Of a stretch of 64,000 nt of DNA, positions 47,046-58,918 are shown one piece after another (the stretch's first letter is position 1; every line of letters starts with the position of its first letter). A program made the position numbers and the translations under genes. The stretch covers positions 19,124,968 through 19,188,967 of the forward strand of contig NW_020312785.1 in assembly GCF_003265705.1 (NCBI RefSeq), written 5' to 3'. The notes under the pieces were generated by a model, which made no database searches, had not been told where the DNA came from, and was given only the letters and a program-made list of their open reading frames with translations. The stretch comes from Callorhinus ursinus (taxonomy: Eukaryota > Chordata > Mammalia > Carnivora > Otariidae).

Positions 47046-48511
47046 TAACCTCTTCTGTATGGCCCCACAGAGTTAAGTGATCATTAAATAATAACTGACA
47101 TAGTTTCCCTTATTATTAGCTCTGGTTCTCATTGTGTAAAAATAAACATTCTGAAAATAAGTACACCTTAAATATGTTACTAATGAGGCATTATCTTGGT
47201 AGCTTCAGAAAGCAATGAGAAAATCCACTACGTTGACCTTCATTCTTGCCCACAAAGAGAAAAATTGTTAGTAACATGAAGTAAAGGAATCTTAGGAGGA
47301 AAAAAATTATCAACTGTTGAACACAGAAGAGGATAATGGAGGGCACAGGTGAAATCACAGCGTGACCCTGAAAACAGCTAATGAGTCTGTAGACCATATC
47401 AATGGGCCTTGTGTCTTCAGAGCACAGAGATGGCATTGCTTCAGCCTGCATTCGCTAGACCTTCTAATGAGAGCATTCTCTTGAGTTCTATGTGTCAAGA
47501 TCATAGAAGAACCACAGATAAAGTGAAGTAAACTCAAATGAGAATCACAGGGCTCAAACCTATTGCTTTTCTAGGATTTTTGAGGAGAGGAGTCCATAAA
47601 TTACGTGACAAGACTGAACACTTTAATTATATACTAATATACATTGGTATGTAGCATTTCCATAACAAACATCAAAAATAATGTTGAACTGAAGTTCAAG
47701 AGGCTAGGTCTATTGCCTGAAGTTTCTAACATGTGGTAAGTGCATGACATGTTTGAGAAAGAAATAGAAAATTGAGGAAGAGACTGGAAAAGGATTCATC
47801 CAGAAAGGGACGAAATTAACCACACTTCTGTTTTCTGTTTTCTCCTTTGCCTTCACTAAATTAAACCAATTCTGTTAAATTCCACAACTTGTTGACTCTA
47901 TCACTTAGGCCTGACTACTAGGTAAAAACTAGAAAATCTAACATCAGGCATGGGATTTTTAGTAAATAGTGGCTGCAAGTTTCTTCTCTTTTAGCATCCC
48001 GTGGGTTGCGGTGGGTTGGACACAAAATGTGTAACCAAGACTGAGGAAGCAGAGATGCCTCAAATATCTGGATGGTCAGGATCCAGGGACACTAAGTGAC
48101 ATTCTGCAATTGCCAAATCAATAGGTACTAATTTTCTCATAAAATAGGTGACATATTTAATAATATATCTAGAGGAAAGAGGAAACGGAAACATTTAGCT
48201 TAATAATCATTTTTAGTAATTCAGACTTATGAGGGCATTTTAATAAAACCATGACCTTCCATTTATATGGTACTTAACTATTCTGAAATTGCTTTTGTAT
48301 GCATTACCTTAAGTGGTCTGGGTTGTTGCATAAATACAAAAACATAAGGAAAATATTAATCTAGGTCAATAGCTTTGAAACAAATTTATAAAATACTATG
48401 TGCATAGCTAACAGAATGAACCAGAGAAACTCTTTATGGATGTAGAATAAGAAAAAAATGTTCTGTTCCCACAGCCAAATGGCAAGATCACATGTAGTGA
48501 TTATTCAACTT

Positions 48512-48725
48512 GGGTGCAATGCTTAAGAATATGGGTTCTCAAGTCAGAATCTTTGCTTTGAATCCCAGTTTTGCTGCGCTTTAGTCATGTGACTTTGACA
48601 AGTTGCTTAACTTTTCTGAAACTCTGTTTTCTCATCTGTAAAATAAAGATAATACCAAAAGACTGATTTAAGAATTAAATGAAATAATGCCTGCACAGTC
48701 CATAGTGTAGCATATGGCATGTAAC
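48512..48725 (+). mobile_element. MIR SINE, nearly full-length
   Basis: From 'GCTTAAGAATATGGGTTCTC' through 'TTTGAATCCCAGTTTTGCTGC' and 'TCATGTGACTTTGACAAGTTGCTTAACTTTTCTGAAACTCTG' (48585-48626) to 'CATCTGTAAAATAAAGATAAT', this follows the MIR consensus closely. It is the best-kept MIR here. Confidence 0.93.
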
Positions 48726-49892
48726 TCATCCCCATAATCCATATCATTTTGTTTTTCCTCATGCCAGCAACCAGAGCAGTGCCACTGTTCAGTAACAGTA
48801 AGACACGTGATCATCAATGTCATGAAAATATTCATTGAGCTCCTAAATATACTTGATTATAGCTCTTGACGTTGAGCATGTTTGAAGGTTTAAGTAGGAA
48901 GAATTGCTTGAATATGAAAACTGTGTAGATCAATTTCATGTTTCTTTGCCATCCTACAAATAAGTGATTCTCAATCACAGACCTCATAGTTTTATTGTAC
49001 AAGCATAGGTCCCAATATTTACTCCTGCTTTTCTAATTCAAGAGTTCATTTTGGAATAGGAATCATATGATCATCCTATAAAAACTCTCAACATAAAGGG
49101 GATTGTCCCATTAGTATTTTCGTACTTGTCACTACTTTAATAAGTTTAGCAAAGACAACAATATTCAAATGCAAATGGCTTTCAGTTACCATATCTCAAA
49201 CCATGACGCAAAGTAACATTTTTCTTTAACTAAGATGATCCATATTTACTCAATTACTCTCTGAGTTCTTAAACATGTCCATACATATTCCGTCTGAACA
49301 GAAGGATCTGAACAGACTCCTTTTATTTTTCCTGTCTTTGAGAAACATTTGTTCCTTAAGAGGGCACAATTCATCTCATATGAGATTCAGAATTCTATTT
49401 TTAAATACTGGGATGAAAAGAAATACCCTCATTGAGATACCTGAAGATTTCAGCAGGACAAAAGGAGAAAGAAAAAAAAGAAAGAAAAGGTCAGTAAATA
49501 ATAGCTCAATTCATCAGTTAAAAAAAAAAAACAAAATAAGGTATAAACTGGTCCTTCCCAAACCTTATTTAACCAGTCCTGTAATTTAAGATACAATATT
49601 CATGTTAATTGAATTCAAAGCCACTGCAAAGTGAACCCAGATATGAGGTTTCCATTTTTCTCCATCAAAACCAAAATTATTTTAGGGAATACTAACACAA
49701 ATGGTGATTTATTAGTAGTTGATTACATTCTTGTAGGGTAGTAGAAAAAATACACCTCAATAAGTTTCAGTCTCCTTGTTTTCAACCATAAAATACTATA
49801 TACTCACAGTGAATTACAGTGAATGTAACTTATGTTAGCACCATAAAATTGTATAATCTTATCTAGCTGATTTTAGAAGTACAGATTATTTA
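48726..49892. other. Unique intergenic DNA
   Basis: No repeat family or gene recognised. A 104-codon frame at 49275-49589 ends in lysine-rich low complexity and is not credible. Confidence 0.5.
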
Positions 49893-50065
49893 GTGGAGTG
49901 GAAAGAATATTGAACCAGTCATTCTGAATTCTGGATACCAGTCTCAGCTGTTCCGAGGAACTTGATAGAACATAGTCTTGGGCAAGATACTTTTCATCTC
50001 TAAGACTTGTGTAAAACATGGAGTTCAGACTAGATAACATCCAGTGCTAAAATTTCTGTTTTCCC
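49893..50065 (+). mobile_element. MIR SINE fragment
   Basis: 'AGTGGAGTGGAAAGAATATTGAACCAGTCATTCTGAATTCTGG' (49893-49935) and 'CTTGGGCAAGATACTTTTCATCTCTAAGACT' follow plus-strand MIR, diverged. Confidence 0.7.
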
Positions 50066-50399
50066 ATATATAAAAAGTAAAGATGTATATATTTTCTGTT
50101 TACTTCATTCCCATCTCATAACATGCACTGGGCAAAGAGTCTGAAATAGGATCTTAAAATTCTAAGCACAACTTGCAAACATCTTAATGAGAATATCATT
50201 GTTTGCAAAGAAATTAATCTCTACTTAACAGTAGTACAGTAGCCAAAAGTATAAACAAAAATGAGCAGCATAAAACCAAAACCATATTTTGGCATTATCA
50301 GATTATACCAGGTGCATCTAGAAATACACTCTTAAAAGACTGTTGTGCTAGTTTATGGATTAAAAATACATATCTTAATTATAACACTAAGAATAAGAC

Positions 50400-51160
50400 T
50401 CAGGATTCCATATTCCCTGATTTATTATGCTTTATAGAGCATTTCAACACCCAACATTAATTGCTTACTTCCTCCAAGTAATTAATTCTTCCATATCATT
50501 AACAGTAGAGCTTGATACTATGATTTGCTTATCACGGCTGCTTTGGCAATTTATTTACACCCATTTCACTTACGTTTTAGTTTGAAAACATCAAACCAAG
50601 TTGGCTTAATCTCATATCTGATAAATTGGGAATTTACAATTCCCTATCATTGGTTATTTAAGAAAAATAATGCAGCAACCATTTATTCTGAGCTTTATAA
50701 TGTAGGACCCGTGCAATGAAAGGCATAACACTGATAAGGCAAAACTGACATCAGCCGGTACCTGGTCGTAATAGTTGACAACAGCAATAGTAACCCTTGG
50801 AATTTGTAAACACTGCCGTCACAATTTACAATGAACCTTTAACTCATTAATTAGATCATTGATTTAAAACTTAAGAGCATAATTCACTATTCTTAGAGCA
50901 GAGGGTGGAGGGCGAATTCAACGTGGTCTCTGTCCCCAAGGGGCTTTCAGTCTAGTGGAAAAGATATGCGCACGTGTGGCCCCACAGCAGCTCTGACTGC
51001 CACACAGACAATAATGGAGACACAAAGAGAATGATGGAGAAGTGGGAGATTCTGGCCATGATGATCTGAACAGATTTCACAAAAGCAGGAATACTGAATC
51101 TGGTCCTTGAAGCAAAGAAGGATTTCAGATGTTTAAAAAAGAAAGGGGAGTATTCCACAA
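50400..51160. promoter_or_regulatory. Unique block, candidate conserved regulatory DNA
   Basis: Repeat-free, mixed-composition DNA with several TAAT/ATTA homeodomain-type sites (for example 'AAGTAATTAATTCTTCC' at 50477-50493 and 'AACTCATTAATTAGATCATTG' at 50841-50861). No frame is convincing. The call rests only on appearance and on the lack of repeats. Confidence 0.3.
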
Positions 51161-51182
51161 TCTTTCTGTGCTGGCAGTATAT

Positions 51183-51285
51183 TTAATTTTTGCAGATAAG
51201 GAAAAGCAGAGAAATTACGTGATCTGATCCAAGTCAGAACAAGAGAGAATCAAAGCCATTCCCTGAGCCTTTAACTCCCAAGTCA
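51183..51285 (-). mobile_element. Probable MIR SINE remnant
   Basis: 'TTGCAGATAAGGAAAAGCAGAGAAATTACGTGATCTG' (51192-51228) and CAAGAGAGAATCAAAGCC resemble reverse-strand MIR. Confidence 0.55.
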
Positions 51286-52984
51286 AATGGTTCCTGCTAG
51301 ATCTCATCGCTTCCTTCCCAAGGTGAGACAAGGTTTCTCTGTTCACAGCCATCGACGCCTTCCATCCATCCCTCGGTGTTGCCACACCCTTTGCAGGACC
51401 TTGGGAGGATGTGCAGAGAAACACACAGAGGCAGCCATGTCTTCCTAGAACACGTTACCTTTCAGCTTTGTGTCTAAAACTCAAACAAACACATCGAGGT
51501 CTATTTTGGGCCCCCTTTCCCCACCCTTCTCCATCATTTCAAAGGAAAGGGAGCTTGCGCTTTTGCCACATGGCATGCTCAAGAAGACTGCAGTCCATTC
51601 CTCTAAACCTTCCATTTTTGTACTTCAGTTTTGTCAAGTGTTCCCAGTTCCAAGAAATCGTAATTCAGAACGTGGGGGAGGTTGCAGATTTTTGGCTCAG
51701 GAGGTCGTGCAGATGTTATTCCTTAAGGAAGATGATCATGATTGCCTATGTGAGTAATGGCTGCGAGTCGGCTAGGAGCCAAAAGTTCTCTTATAGCAGA
51801 ATGTATAAACCATTCTCCTACTGAAAGAAGGCCCCCAGTAGGATAATATATTATTACACATGATTCAAATTACAGGATCTGCAGCAGGGGAGCTCATGAC
51901 TGATTCAGGACAGGCGCTCCCTGAATACTGATGATGGGATGATGGAATGCCTCATGAATTAAAAGGGCTGTGGTTTAGCGCCTAAATCCTTCATATGCTT
52001 TAGAAAGTGTCTATGCCTATCATTATACCCTTTAAGCTTCTTAAACGAATCATGCACTGTTATGAAACCCTTGTCGATGTTTTAAAAAATTCCACATCTT
52101 TGAATAATCATATTCAAAATACTCTTTTTTTAAAAAGACAATGAAACTTTACCTTCTCTGCCGGAAAACCATATCCCTTTAATGCCAATATGCAATAAAG
52201 ATATGGCTTAAGACAAATCGCATTTAAGTGTGACCCAGTTTCCGCTCTTTGGGATTCTCCAAAGCAACCTGAAAATCTTCACATGCACACGTTTCCAGCC
52301 TCTTTAAGCTATCTATATGACAAATAAGTTTATCTCTGACAAACCAAATACAAATGTACGGTACGAGACAAAATTATGTTACCAGAGGTTTTCTGCTGAC
52401 AAATGAACTCATTCGTGAATATTATCTCATTTGGTCTATTTTAGTTATATAACAAACCAATAAATTAGCTAAAGGTATTACACTGGGAACAGAGATCAGG
52501 CATTTTTACAGAAACGCTAAGGCAGATGTTAAATATTACGCATTCTAAAACACAAATGCTGCGACATATTCTAAGATAATATGTAAGCTGGTCCCTTAAC
52601 TTCTTTTCAAGCTGGTTTTTGTATTCAGTTTTTCTAGTAAATGGATGCAAATCAGGTGCATTGTGCTGGGACGGGAAGAGAGAGATTTGTCCAGAAATGA
52701 CCTCAGTTCTATTCATTAATAAAATGACATGTTGGCTGAGCGCAGTGAAGAATGAAATATAACAAGAGTGAACTTTCCTCCATGTGACAGAAGCACATAA
52801 GTGCTTTTGGGATAAAACACTGTATGTAAAATGGCCACTGCAGCATAAAATCTGAAAACATGAAAAGAAGCCCTAAGATGCAGATTGCTTGGAAAAAATT
52901 GCAAGTTCCACGGCAATGCACTCCCTTATTCTCTATTACCTTGTACAATTCTGAATCCCAACTTTCAAAAAGCATGCTATTCAT
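51286..52984. other. Repeat-free unique DNA
   Basis: No repeat is visible in 1.7 kb, which is unusual here. The part at 51880-52400 has mixed composition and looks like a candidate conserved noncoding element. The 137-codon frame at 51411-51824 has no domain and I do not call it. Confidence 0.45.
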
Positions 52985-53056
52985 GGGGGGGGGGGGGGGT
53001 CAAATAAAAAAAAAAAAAAAAGGATTTTTTTTTTTCTAAGACTTTTTTTTTTTTTT
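52985..53056. repeat. Homopolymer cluster: G15, A16, T11, T14
   Basis: Four long mononucleotide runs occur within 72 bp. The A16 and T11/T14 runs are complementary and could fold back. Such a site is prone to sequencing and assembly error. Confidence 0.97.
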
Positions 53057-53324
53057 CAAGAAAGAGACGATCATTTTGCAAGGTCAAAACAGAACAGAAT
53101 TGTACCCAGAATCACTTTCAGTGACAGTAGACAGCAATGGGTGTGGCGGGAGGAGAAGGTAAAAGCTATCAGAGAGAATGTAGCCACATTTTTGCATAGA
53201 GGTTAAAATTATGCCACCAGAATAATTAATGGAAGGACCTAATATGGGGAGGGGGGGTAACAGGAAAGGGGGGAGGCTATGTTAAACAAAGTTCATTACT
53301 GCATGATGTAAATGAGTTTCTCAC

Positions 53325-53609
53325 CAGTGATGTCACTGATTGGCTGAGCCGCAGAGCTGGCTTCGAGCATGGCCGGATTGGCTGCTAGCTCTTCTGGTGC
53401 CGGCCTGCTTGGGCAGCGGTTGAACCAGATACTTTCTGTCTCTCTTGTTGTCGTTTGAAGCAAATCTTGTTCAGCCCAGCTGTGTCTCCATAGTAGTGGC
53501 ACCCTAAGAGAGAGTCTCCCTCCTGCTTCCCATGGCTCGTCTGTGAGGCGGCCGCTGCTATGAAATACCAGCGCTTGGCACCAAGCCCAGACAGCGTTCT
53601 CAGATCCAT
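53325..53609 (-). other. Candidate orphan exon on the minus strand
   Basis: On the minus strand a strong acceptor precedes 53609: a pyrimidine tract with a 14-T run (about 53655-53615) followed by GTGTGTTATAG. A donor CTG/GTGAGA follows at 53324. The 285-bp interval is GC-richer than its surroundings, contains no repeat, and stays open in one frame throughout. That reading includes ENAVWAWCQALVF near its start and AAQPISDIT near its end. A second frame starts with an ATG exactly at the acceptor and runs 74 codons. I recognise no protein domain. It could be a coding exon, a noncoding or 5' UTR exon, or chance. No neighbouring exon was identified in the window. Confidence 0.35.
53328..53383. 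promoter_or_regulatory. CRE-like site and two inverted CCAAT boxes
   Basis: TGATGTCA (53328-53335) is a CRE variant. ATTGGCT occurs at 53339-53345 and again at 53377-53383, each being an inverted CCAAT box, spaced 38 bp apart. NF-Y boxes near a CRE are typical of promoters. The cluster overlaps the candidate exon end, so it may instead mark a promoter near this spot. Strand and start site cannot be decided. Confidence 0.35.
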
Positions 53610-54169
53610 CTATAACACACACATACAAAAAGAAAATAAAAAAAAAAAAAAGCAGTTCTTTCATCTGAATTGCATCCTAAGGAGGATTAAGAAGGCTTCT
53701 ATTGCTACTGATTTGTGTCCTTTCAATTTGATGGCTAAAATAGTTTTTGAAATACAGTATCCTCTCATCTGCAGTAGAACACCATTGGTTAAAAAAAAAG
53801 ATAGGGGGGATCCCCCCTCCCATGTTTACCTTGATTACAGAAAAATAATTCTTCATTTCCCTCCTAAGCACCGTAACTGATGGTTTTGGTCCCCTACCAG
53901 AATTTTAAACTCTCGCCAGATTTCTAATTATATCCGAGTCATTATTTTCAAGTTAAGACAAGGGATCTTAATTAGCATTATTTTTTAGCTATGCGAAATG
54001 AGACAGGGCATGAAACAGAAACGATCTATGGAGAGGCAGAGAGAGAGAGAGAAAGAACAAATCTGTGCAGCTTTTACAGTTGAGCTGACACCCCCTCCTT
54101 CCCCGCTCTCCCTCCACCCCCCTTGCAAAAAAGAATGCAGTCATATGAACTTTACCAGACAATGGAGTA
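53610..54169. other. Unique DNA next to the candidate exon
   Basis: Contains the poly-A run that forms the acceptor tract of the candidate exon (53638-53652), a 106-codon chance frame (53560-53880) and a GA-rich run at 54037-54058. No repeat family. Confidence 0.5.
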
Positions 54170-54530
54170 CCTACAGGCTCTCCCCTAGACAAGTCCTTTA
54201 TAACCAGCCAGTGCTATGTGCTGCAGACAGTGGCCAATCGGCAGGCTCCTTTCTGCAGCAGGGACACAATAGGTGCATTGGCCACACTGTCCTCCTAGCC
54301 CCTGACAGCAGTTCAGGTTCATTTATTGTACACTGGAAGGCACATATGTCTTTAATATTCACTGTGAAATTATCAGTGAGGCTGCCTTTGCTTCACCGTA
54401 ATTACATCCACCTAATTACCGCACACGAGCTGCAATAGCACTGTTTGCACAGAGTGGCGCATAGGCATGCATGCCGTAAAATATGCATGAACATGCTTGC
54501 TTATTTCAATAATAAAATCCCCCAATTATT
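54170..54530. promoter_or_regulatory. Candidate conserved noncoding element
   Basis: Repeat-free block of even composition with clustered TAATTA-type sites ('CACCGTAATTACATCC' at 54395-54410 and 'CACCTAATTACCGC' at 54409-54422), CCAAT (54235-54239) and ATGCAT palindromes (54467-54472, 54484-54489). These are features often seen in developmental enhancers. The 146-codon frame over it (53998-54438) has no recognisable domain. Confidence 0.35.
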
Positions 54531-54607
54531 TCCTTCCCAGAGCTTAATGTTTCATCCAGAATACTTCAGCGGATATAGTCATCGTTTCCCCCCCTCAAAA
54601 GAAAAAA

Positions 54608-54670
54608 GTGTGTGTGCATATGTGTGTGTGTGTGTCTGCGTGTGTGTATGCATATATACATATATGTGTA
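54608..54670. repeat. (TG)n / (TA)n microsatellite
   Basis: Interrupted TG repeats followed by TATATACATATATG. Confidence 0.95.
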
Positions 54671-54959
54671 CTTGCATAATTTAAACATTGTTTTAGTCGT
54701 ACATTGGGGTGAGGTAGGGAAGTAGAACCTAGTCAGCAAATAAAAGGTTACTGAGGACCTAAGGCATTTTCCCCTTATCACTAAGCATCAGAATGAAGTA
54801 ATAAGGGAATCTGCATGCATCGCCATAGCTGGGCATAGATGCCGATTTATTAGGAGTCCAACTATCATGAGCACCTACCTATGTCTCATTTAGGCATTTC
54901 CATGTTACATAATTATAGCACTCCTTGCAACAATGACTCAAAATGGGTGAAAAATTGAA

Positions 54960-55200
54960 TCTTGGCTTTTTGTGTATTAGTTAAACAGAGTTGGGAACAG
55001 TCTGCAGTGGGAACCGCCCGCTAAATTTTTTTTTATTTTATGCATGTTGCATTTACATATTCATGAACAGAATAGCTGTTATGACCGCTGATTCCGCAGC
55101 AGGAGATGAAAAGACAGGAGCCAGCAGACAAGAGTGTATTAATTTCTAGGGGAAGAATGGCAGCGTATGATGACCAGGAAGAGAAGATACTTGGGGTTTC
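54960..55200. promoter_or_regulatory. Candidate conserved noncoding element with octamer-like sites
   Basis: 'TTTTATGCATGTTGCATTTACATATTCATGA' (55036-55066, cited by position) contains overlapping octamer/POU-like and forkhead-like motifs. It is followed by mixed-composition unique DNA. The evidence is compositional only. Confidence 0.3.
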
Positions 55201-56194
55201 ATTGAGGGGTCACCTCATTGTGTAATAAAGGATCTGGGTAGACAACTTACCAAAATATGTGTAAGTATAATAAACTTAAAAAGTAAAACCAATTTGCATT
55301 GCTCACAGCCATTCAGCCACACTGTAAAGAAATAAACATTTTGAAATGGAGATTTCTGGCTCGGGTCTTTGCAGGTAAATAAAATTGCCTTTTCTTTTAT
55401 GGCTACTTGGAATATCATCAAAATGGGATGTGCTCAGCAGCTCTGAATTTTCTTATTATTTTATGATTTATACATTTCTTGTTCCAAATCAGAACGGTAA
55501 GCTTTAAGCATTGATTATTTCCTAAGGTGGAATTTCACCAATGTTTACCGATGTTTATGGCTACATTTTGATTTTTAGCTCATGATTCTCTAATCAGGAA
55601 TGGAATTCATCATTATAGTAGGCACATGAGGATAAAGAGTATATCTTTATAGATACATGTATGTGACTAGCTCACCCATGCTAGAGCGAAAGGGTCCCAA
55701 GGTTATTTTTATCAATTTATATTTTATAGTTCTTGTTATTAATATTTGTAAGATTTGTATTATAAAATACATTCAAATTGATTTTGCATTTTATAACAAT
55801 TTTTTAAAAAGCACAGTTATTCTATCTATACTTTCCAAAAATCAAGTTTCGATAGGAAGGATGAGTGAGGCAAATTCCAAACTAGATCACAAGACTCAAT
55901 TATAAAAAAACACAAATGATATAAGAAAATTCTACATTTTTATTCCTGAACTACTACATATATTGAAATCAAACCACCAGAAATCAAAGATGTAGATTAG
56001 TTCCTTGATATTTAATGCAAGATACTTCTTTCCTTGGTGATTGTAGAAAAACCTAAAAAGCTATTTGCCTCACCTTGTTGATGGTTTTTCTATCAGAGGC
56101 TAGTTTTTCTAAACCTTCAAGTAAATCACAAAAAAATTTACTGGTAATCAAATCAAGATATGTATACCTCATCTCCATCTCTCTCTCTTTCTCT

Positions 56195-56236
<42 letters not shown>

Positions 56237-58444
56237 TACACACATATACAACCATGGCTGTTCTCTTTTTCTCTAAGAATGTGCAACTTTTCTACCTGGT
56301 CATCTCAGTTCTTTGATCTGGCATTGTACAAAGAAGCCTAAGAAAATTAAAAGGATAACACTTAATTTCTAGTGGTCCATTTTGCTAAGTAAAAATAAAA
56401 ACAGGATAAACTCTCATAATATTAATAAACACATATATTTAGATTCTACTAGCACATAAAATATACTTAGAAATTCACTGTAATACAAAGTACTTTGATG
56501 AATATAATAATTTTATAGTAAGATTAGTGGATGGTCTATATCTGACCTCCTTAAACAAATAGGGATTTGTAAACAATGAGCACTAAAAATAAAAGAGGCC
56601 TTTTTAAGTACCATAATACATTAAGCCTGGCAAGTTAGGCTTCCTACTGCCTACCATAACATTCTGTCATAGTTTGAATTATTAGATATATTGGAAAACA
56701 ACATTCTATTTTTCATCATATTTTAGTAGTAGGATTTACTGTTCTTCTCACACCCCAAATACAAAATGCAATTGTGAGATTTTAATATACTACTCAAGCC
56801 AAAATAGTTTTGCAATAAAATTTTATTTGAAATCATTTTACTAGAGAACTTAGACCTTCAATCTATCTTAGAAATTTAAACCATTAATGTGAGACATGAT
56901 ATCCAGAGAAAATTAGGAACTAGTGTATTTCCACTCATCATGCTACCATACTTTATTAAAAATACAGTTCTGATCTGCTGTTAGGACACTCTTAATTGGT
57001 TGAGTTTTACTAAAGATAAGGAATTTACGGTGCCTTCCCATAAGATCAAAGACATGCATTTATAAAATAAGTGTATAGAGAATATGAGAACCATCTGTGT
57101 TCCCAGGATGGAAGTAAGCAAACTTCTTTATAAAGATCAAAAGCATAACCTTAGACTTATAATCATGATCTAATCAAAAGAGTCAAGTCAGCACAAATTG
57201 GTTGTAAGAATGTAAAATAACAGCCAATCACATTAACTTTAAAAGTAATACAATGCATTCTATATGTAGAGCCACCTTGGAGAGAGATGCAAAAATAATG
57301 AATTAAAAAGCAACTTGTCAGTCTCCTGATGTGACTCATTCTTTAAAAAAAAAAAAAACTTAAGCCATTTTAATAAGTGTGGAAATTATTCATAGTACAA
57401 TCAACATCAAGAAAAAAACCACTGTTTATGTCTCTGTCTACACAATGACAAGCATCCAGATGACAAAACAAGATATAGTTAATCATCACAAAAACTAAAT
57501 ATCTGGCTGCTTTTGTGCCCACAAACTCACTGCTTAAAATTTCAGTATCTGTATTTTGGCATTCCAAAAGAGCAATTCGTGAACTCTTTAATAATGATCA
57601 TCTTTATAAGATATGAGAATCGTAGGATTTTCAAAGGTGCCACTTTTGGATTACCCAGTGCATGAATCTGTTTCCAAAGGGTACTTTTTTGAGCATAGCT
57701 GTGATTGATCTCATTTATATTGACCTCAAAAAAGGTTAGCAGTGCATCGCTTGTGGCATAAAACACTTAATACCTCAGTTTTTAAAACTTGTTTCTTTTG
57801 CAAAGTTCCCAGTTGTTTCAATTAGGATTGTTTATTAACGGTATACTCATGGGGGGAGAAAACACATAATAAATCATGACATCTAAATACCCAATGGAAC
57901 AGAAAAACTTCAAGCAGATCAATCACTTAAAGAGAAATATTATATTAGAAAAACAGCCACAGGTTTTATCAACTGTTAACATGATGCTCTATAATTACTA
58001 TTATTTGTTATTCTATATAGAAGGAATAGCAGAAAACTTGAAAAGGAAAATGAAAACCTTTCATCTGAGAAGTTGTCACCAAGAATCTAGAATTATCTCA
58101 CTGTCTTTGGGTAATGATTTTCATCTAAACAAAAATTATTTTTAACATCCAGGATGAATAAGAGGGAAACATTCTACTCAAGCCATGACAGAAAGCCAGA
58201 ATTATATTAAATCTGTGAGTAATAAGAAAGTCATCAGATTGTATCTCATAATCTACATGCAGTGAAGTAAAAAAAAATTATTCATGCTACAGGACTGATG
58301 TGCAAAGGAAACAAGGCTTCTCTACTTTAAAAGTGATCTAATTTTCTTCATATGCCCATCCCATTGGGTAACTGGGGATGGGAAGGGGAAATTAAATTTG
58401 CCAACTTATCTCATTCTTTTATGGTTTCAATAGTCTCTTTTGAG
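55201..58444. other. Unique AT-rich intergenic DNA
   Basis: Apart from a long (CA)n tract I see no repeat or gene in this 3.2 kb. Confidence 0.5.
56198..56234. repeat. (CA)n microsatellite
   Basis: Eighteen uninterrupted CA units, the longest pure dinucleotide tract here and likely to vary between individuals. Confidence 0.98.
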
Positions 58445-58918
58445 TTATTTCTCTTGTAGATACAATAATGTCCACAGACTAATCCCCAGAACCTATGAAT
58501 ATGTTCCCTTACATGGCAAAGAAGAATTAAAGTTGCTGATGGAATTAAGGTTGCTAATCAGCCAATCTTCACATAGGGACATTATCCTAGATCATCTGCA
58601 GTGGCCCAAAGTAATCACAAGGGTCCTTACAAGTGGAAGAGGGAAGCATAAGAAAAGAGTTAGAGATGCGACTACGGAAGAGTGATATGAGAAATGCAAC
58701 ACCGTTGACTTTTAAGATGAGTAGGGAAGAAAGGCAGCCTTTAGAGGCTGGAAAAGAAAAGAAAAAGGAACACAGCTCTGCCAATACTTTGATTTTAGCC
58801 TGGTGATACCTATTTTGGACTTCCAATCTCAAGAACTATAAGATAATGTATTTGTGTTGTTTTAAGCCACTAAATTTGTGTCAGTTTGTTACAGTAGCAA
58901 TAGGAAACCAATAAATGC
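58445..58918 (+). mobile_element. ERVL-MaLR-type solo LTR
   Basis: 'ACTAATCCCCAGAACCTATGAATATGTTCCCTTACATGGC' (58480-58519), 'GACATTATCCTAGATCATCTG', 'AATCACAAGGGTCCTTACAAG', 'GATTTTAGCCTGGTGATACC', 'CTTCCAATCTCAAGAACTATAAGATAATG' and the closing 'GTTTTAAGCCACTAAATTTGTGTCAGTTTGTTACAGTAGC' follow a MaLR-like LTR in order, cited by position. No internal viral coding sequence is adjacent. The subfamily is uncertain. Confidence 0.75.

Larger units (their letters stand above)
45989..48511. other. Unique intergenic DNA with MIR remnants
   Basis: A weak reverse-strand MIR piece may lie at 46140-46220 and a better one at 46898-47045. Otherwise no gene or repeat is visible apart from a (CA)n tract. 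Confidence 0.5.

Noticed and set aside
51411..51824. 137-codon frame
   Set aside because: No motif, no splice or promoter context, and an overlapping 95-codon frame in another phase is equally open.
53998..54438. 146-codon frame in the 54-kb block
   Set aside because: No recognisable domain, and it starts in GA-rich low complexity. The block is better explained as noncoding regulatory DNA.
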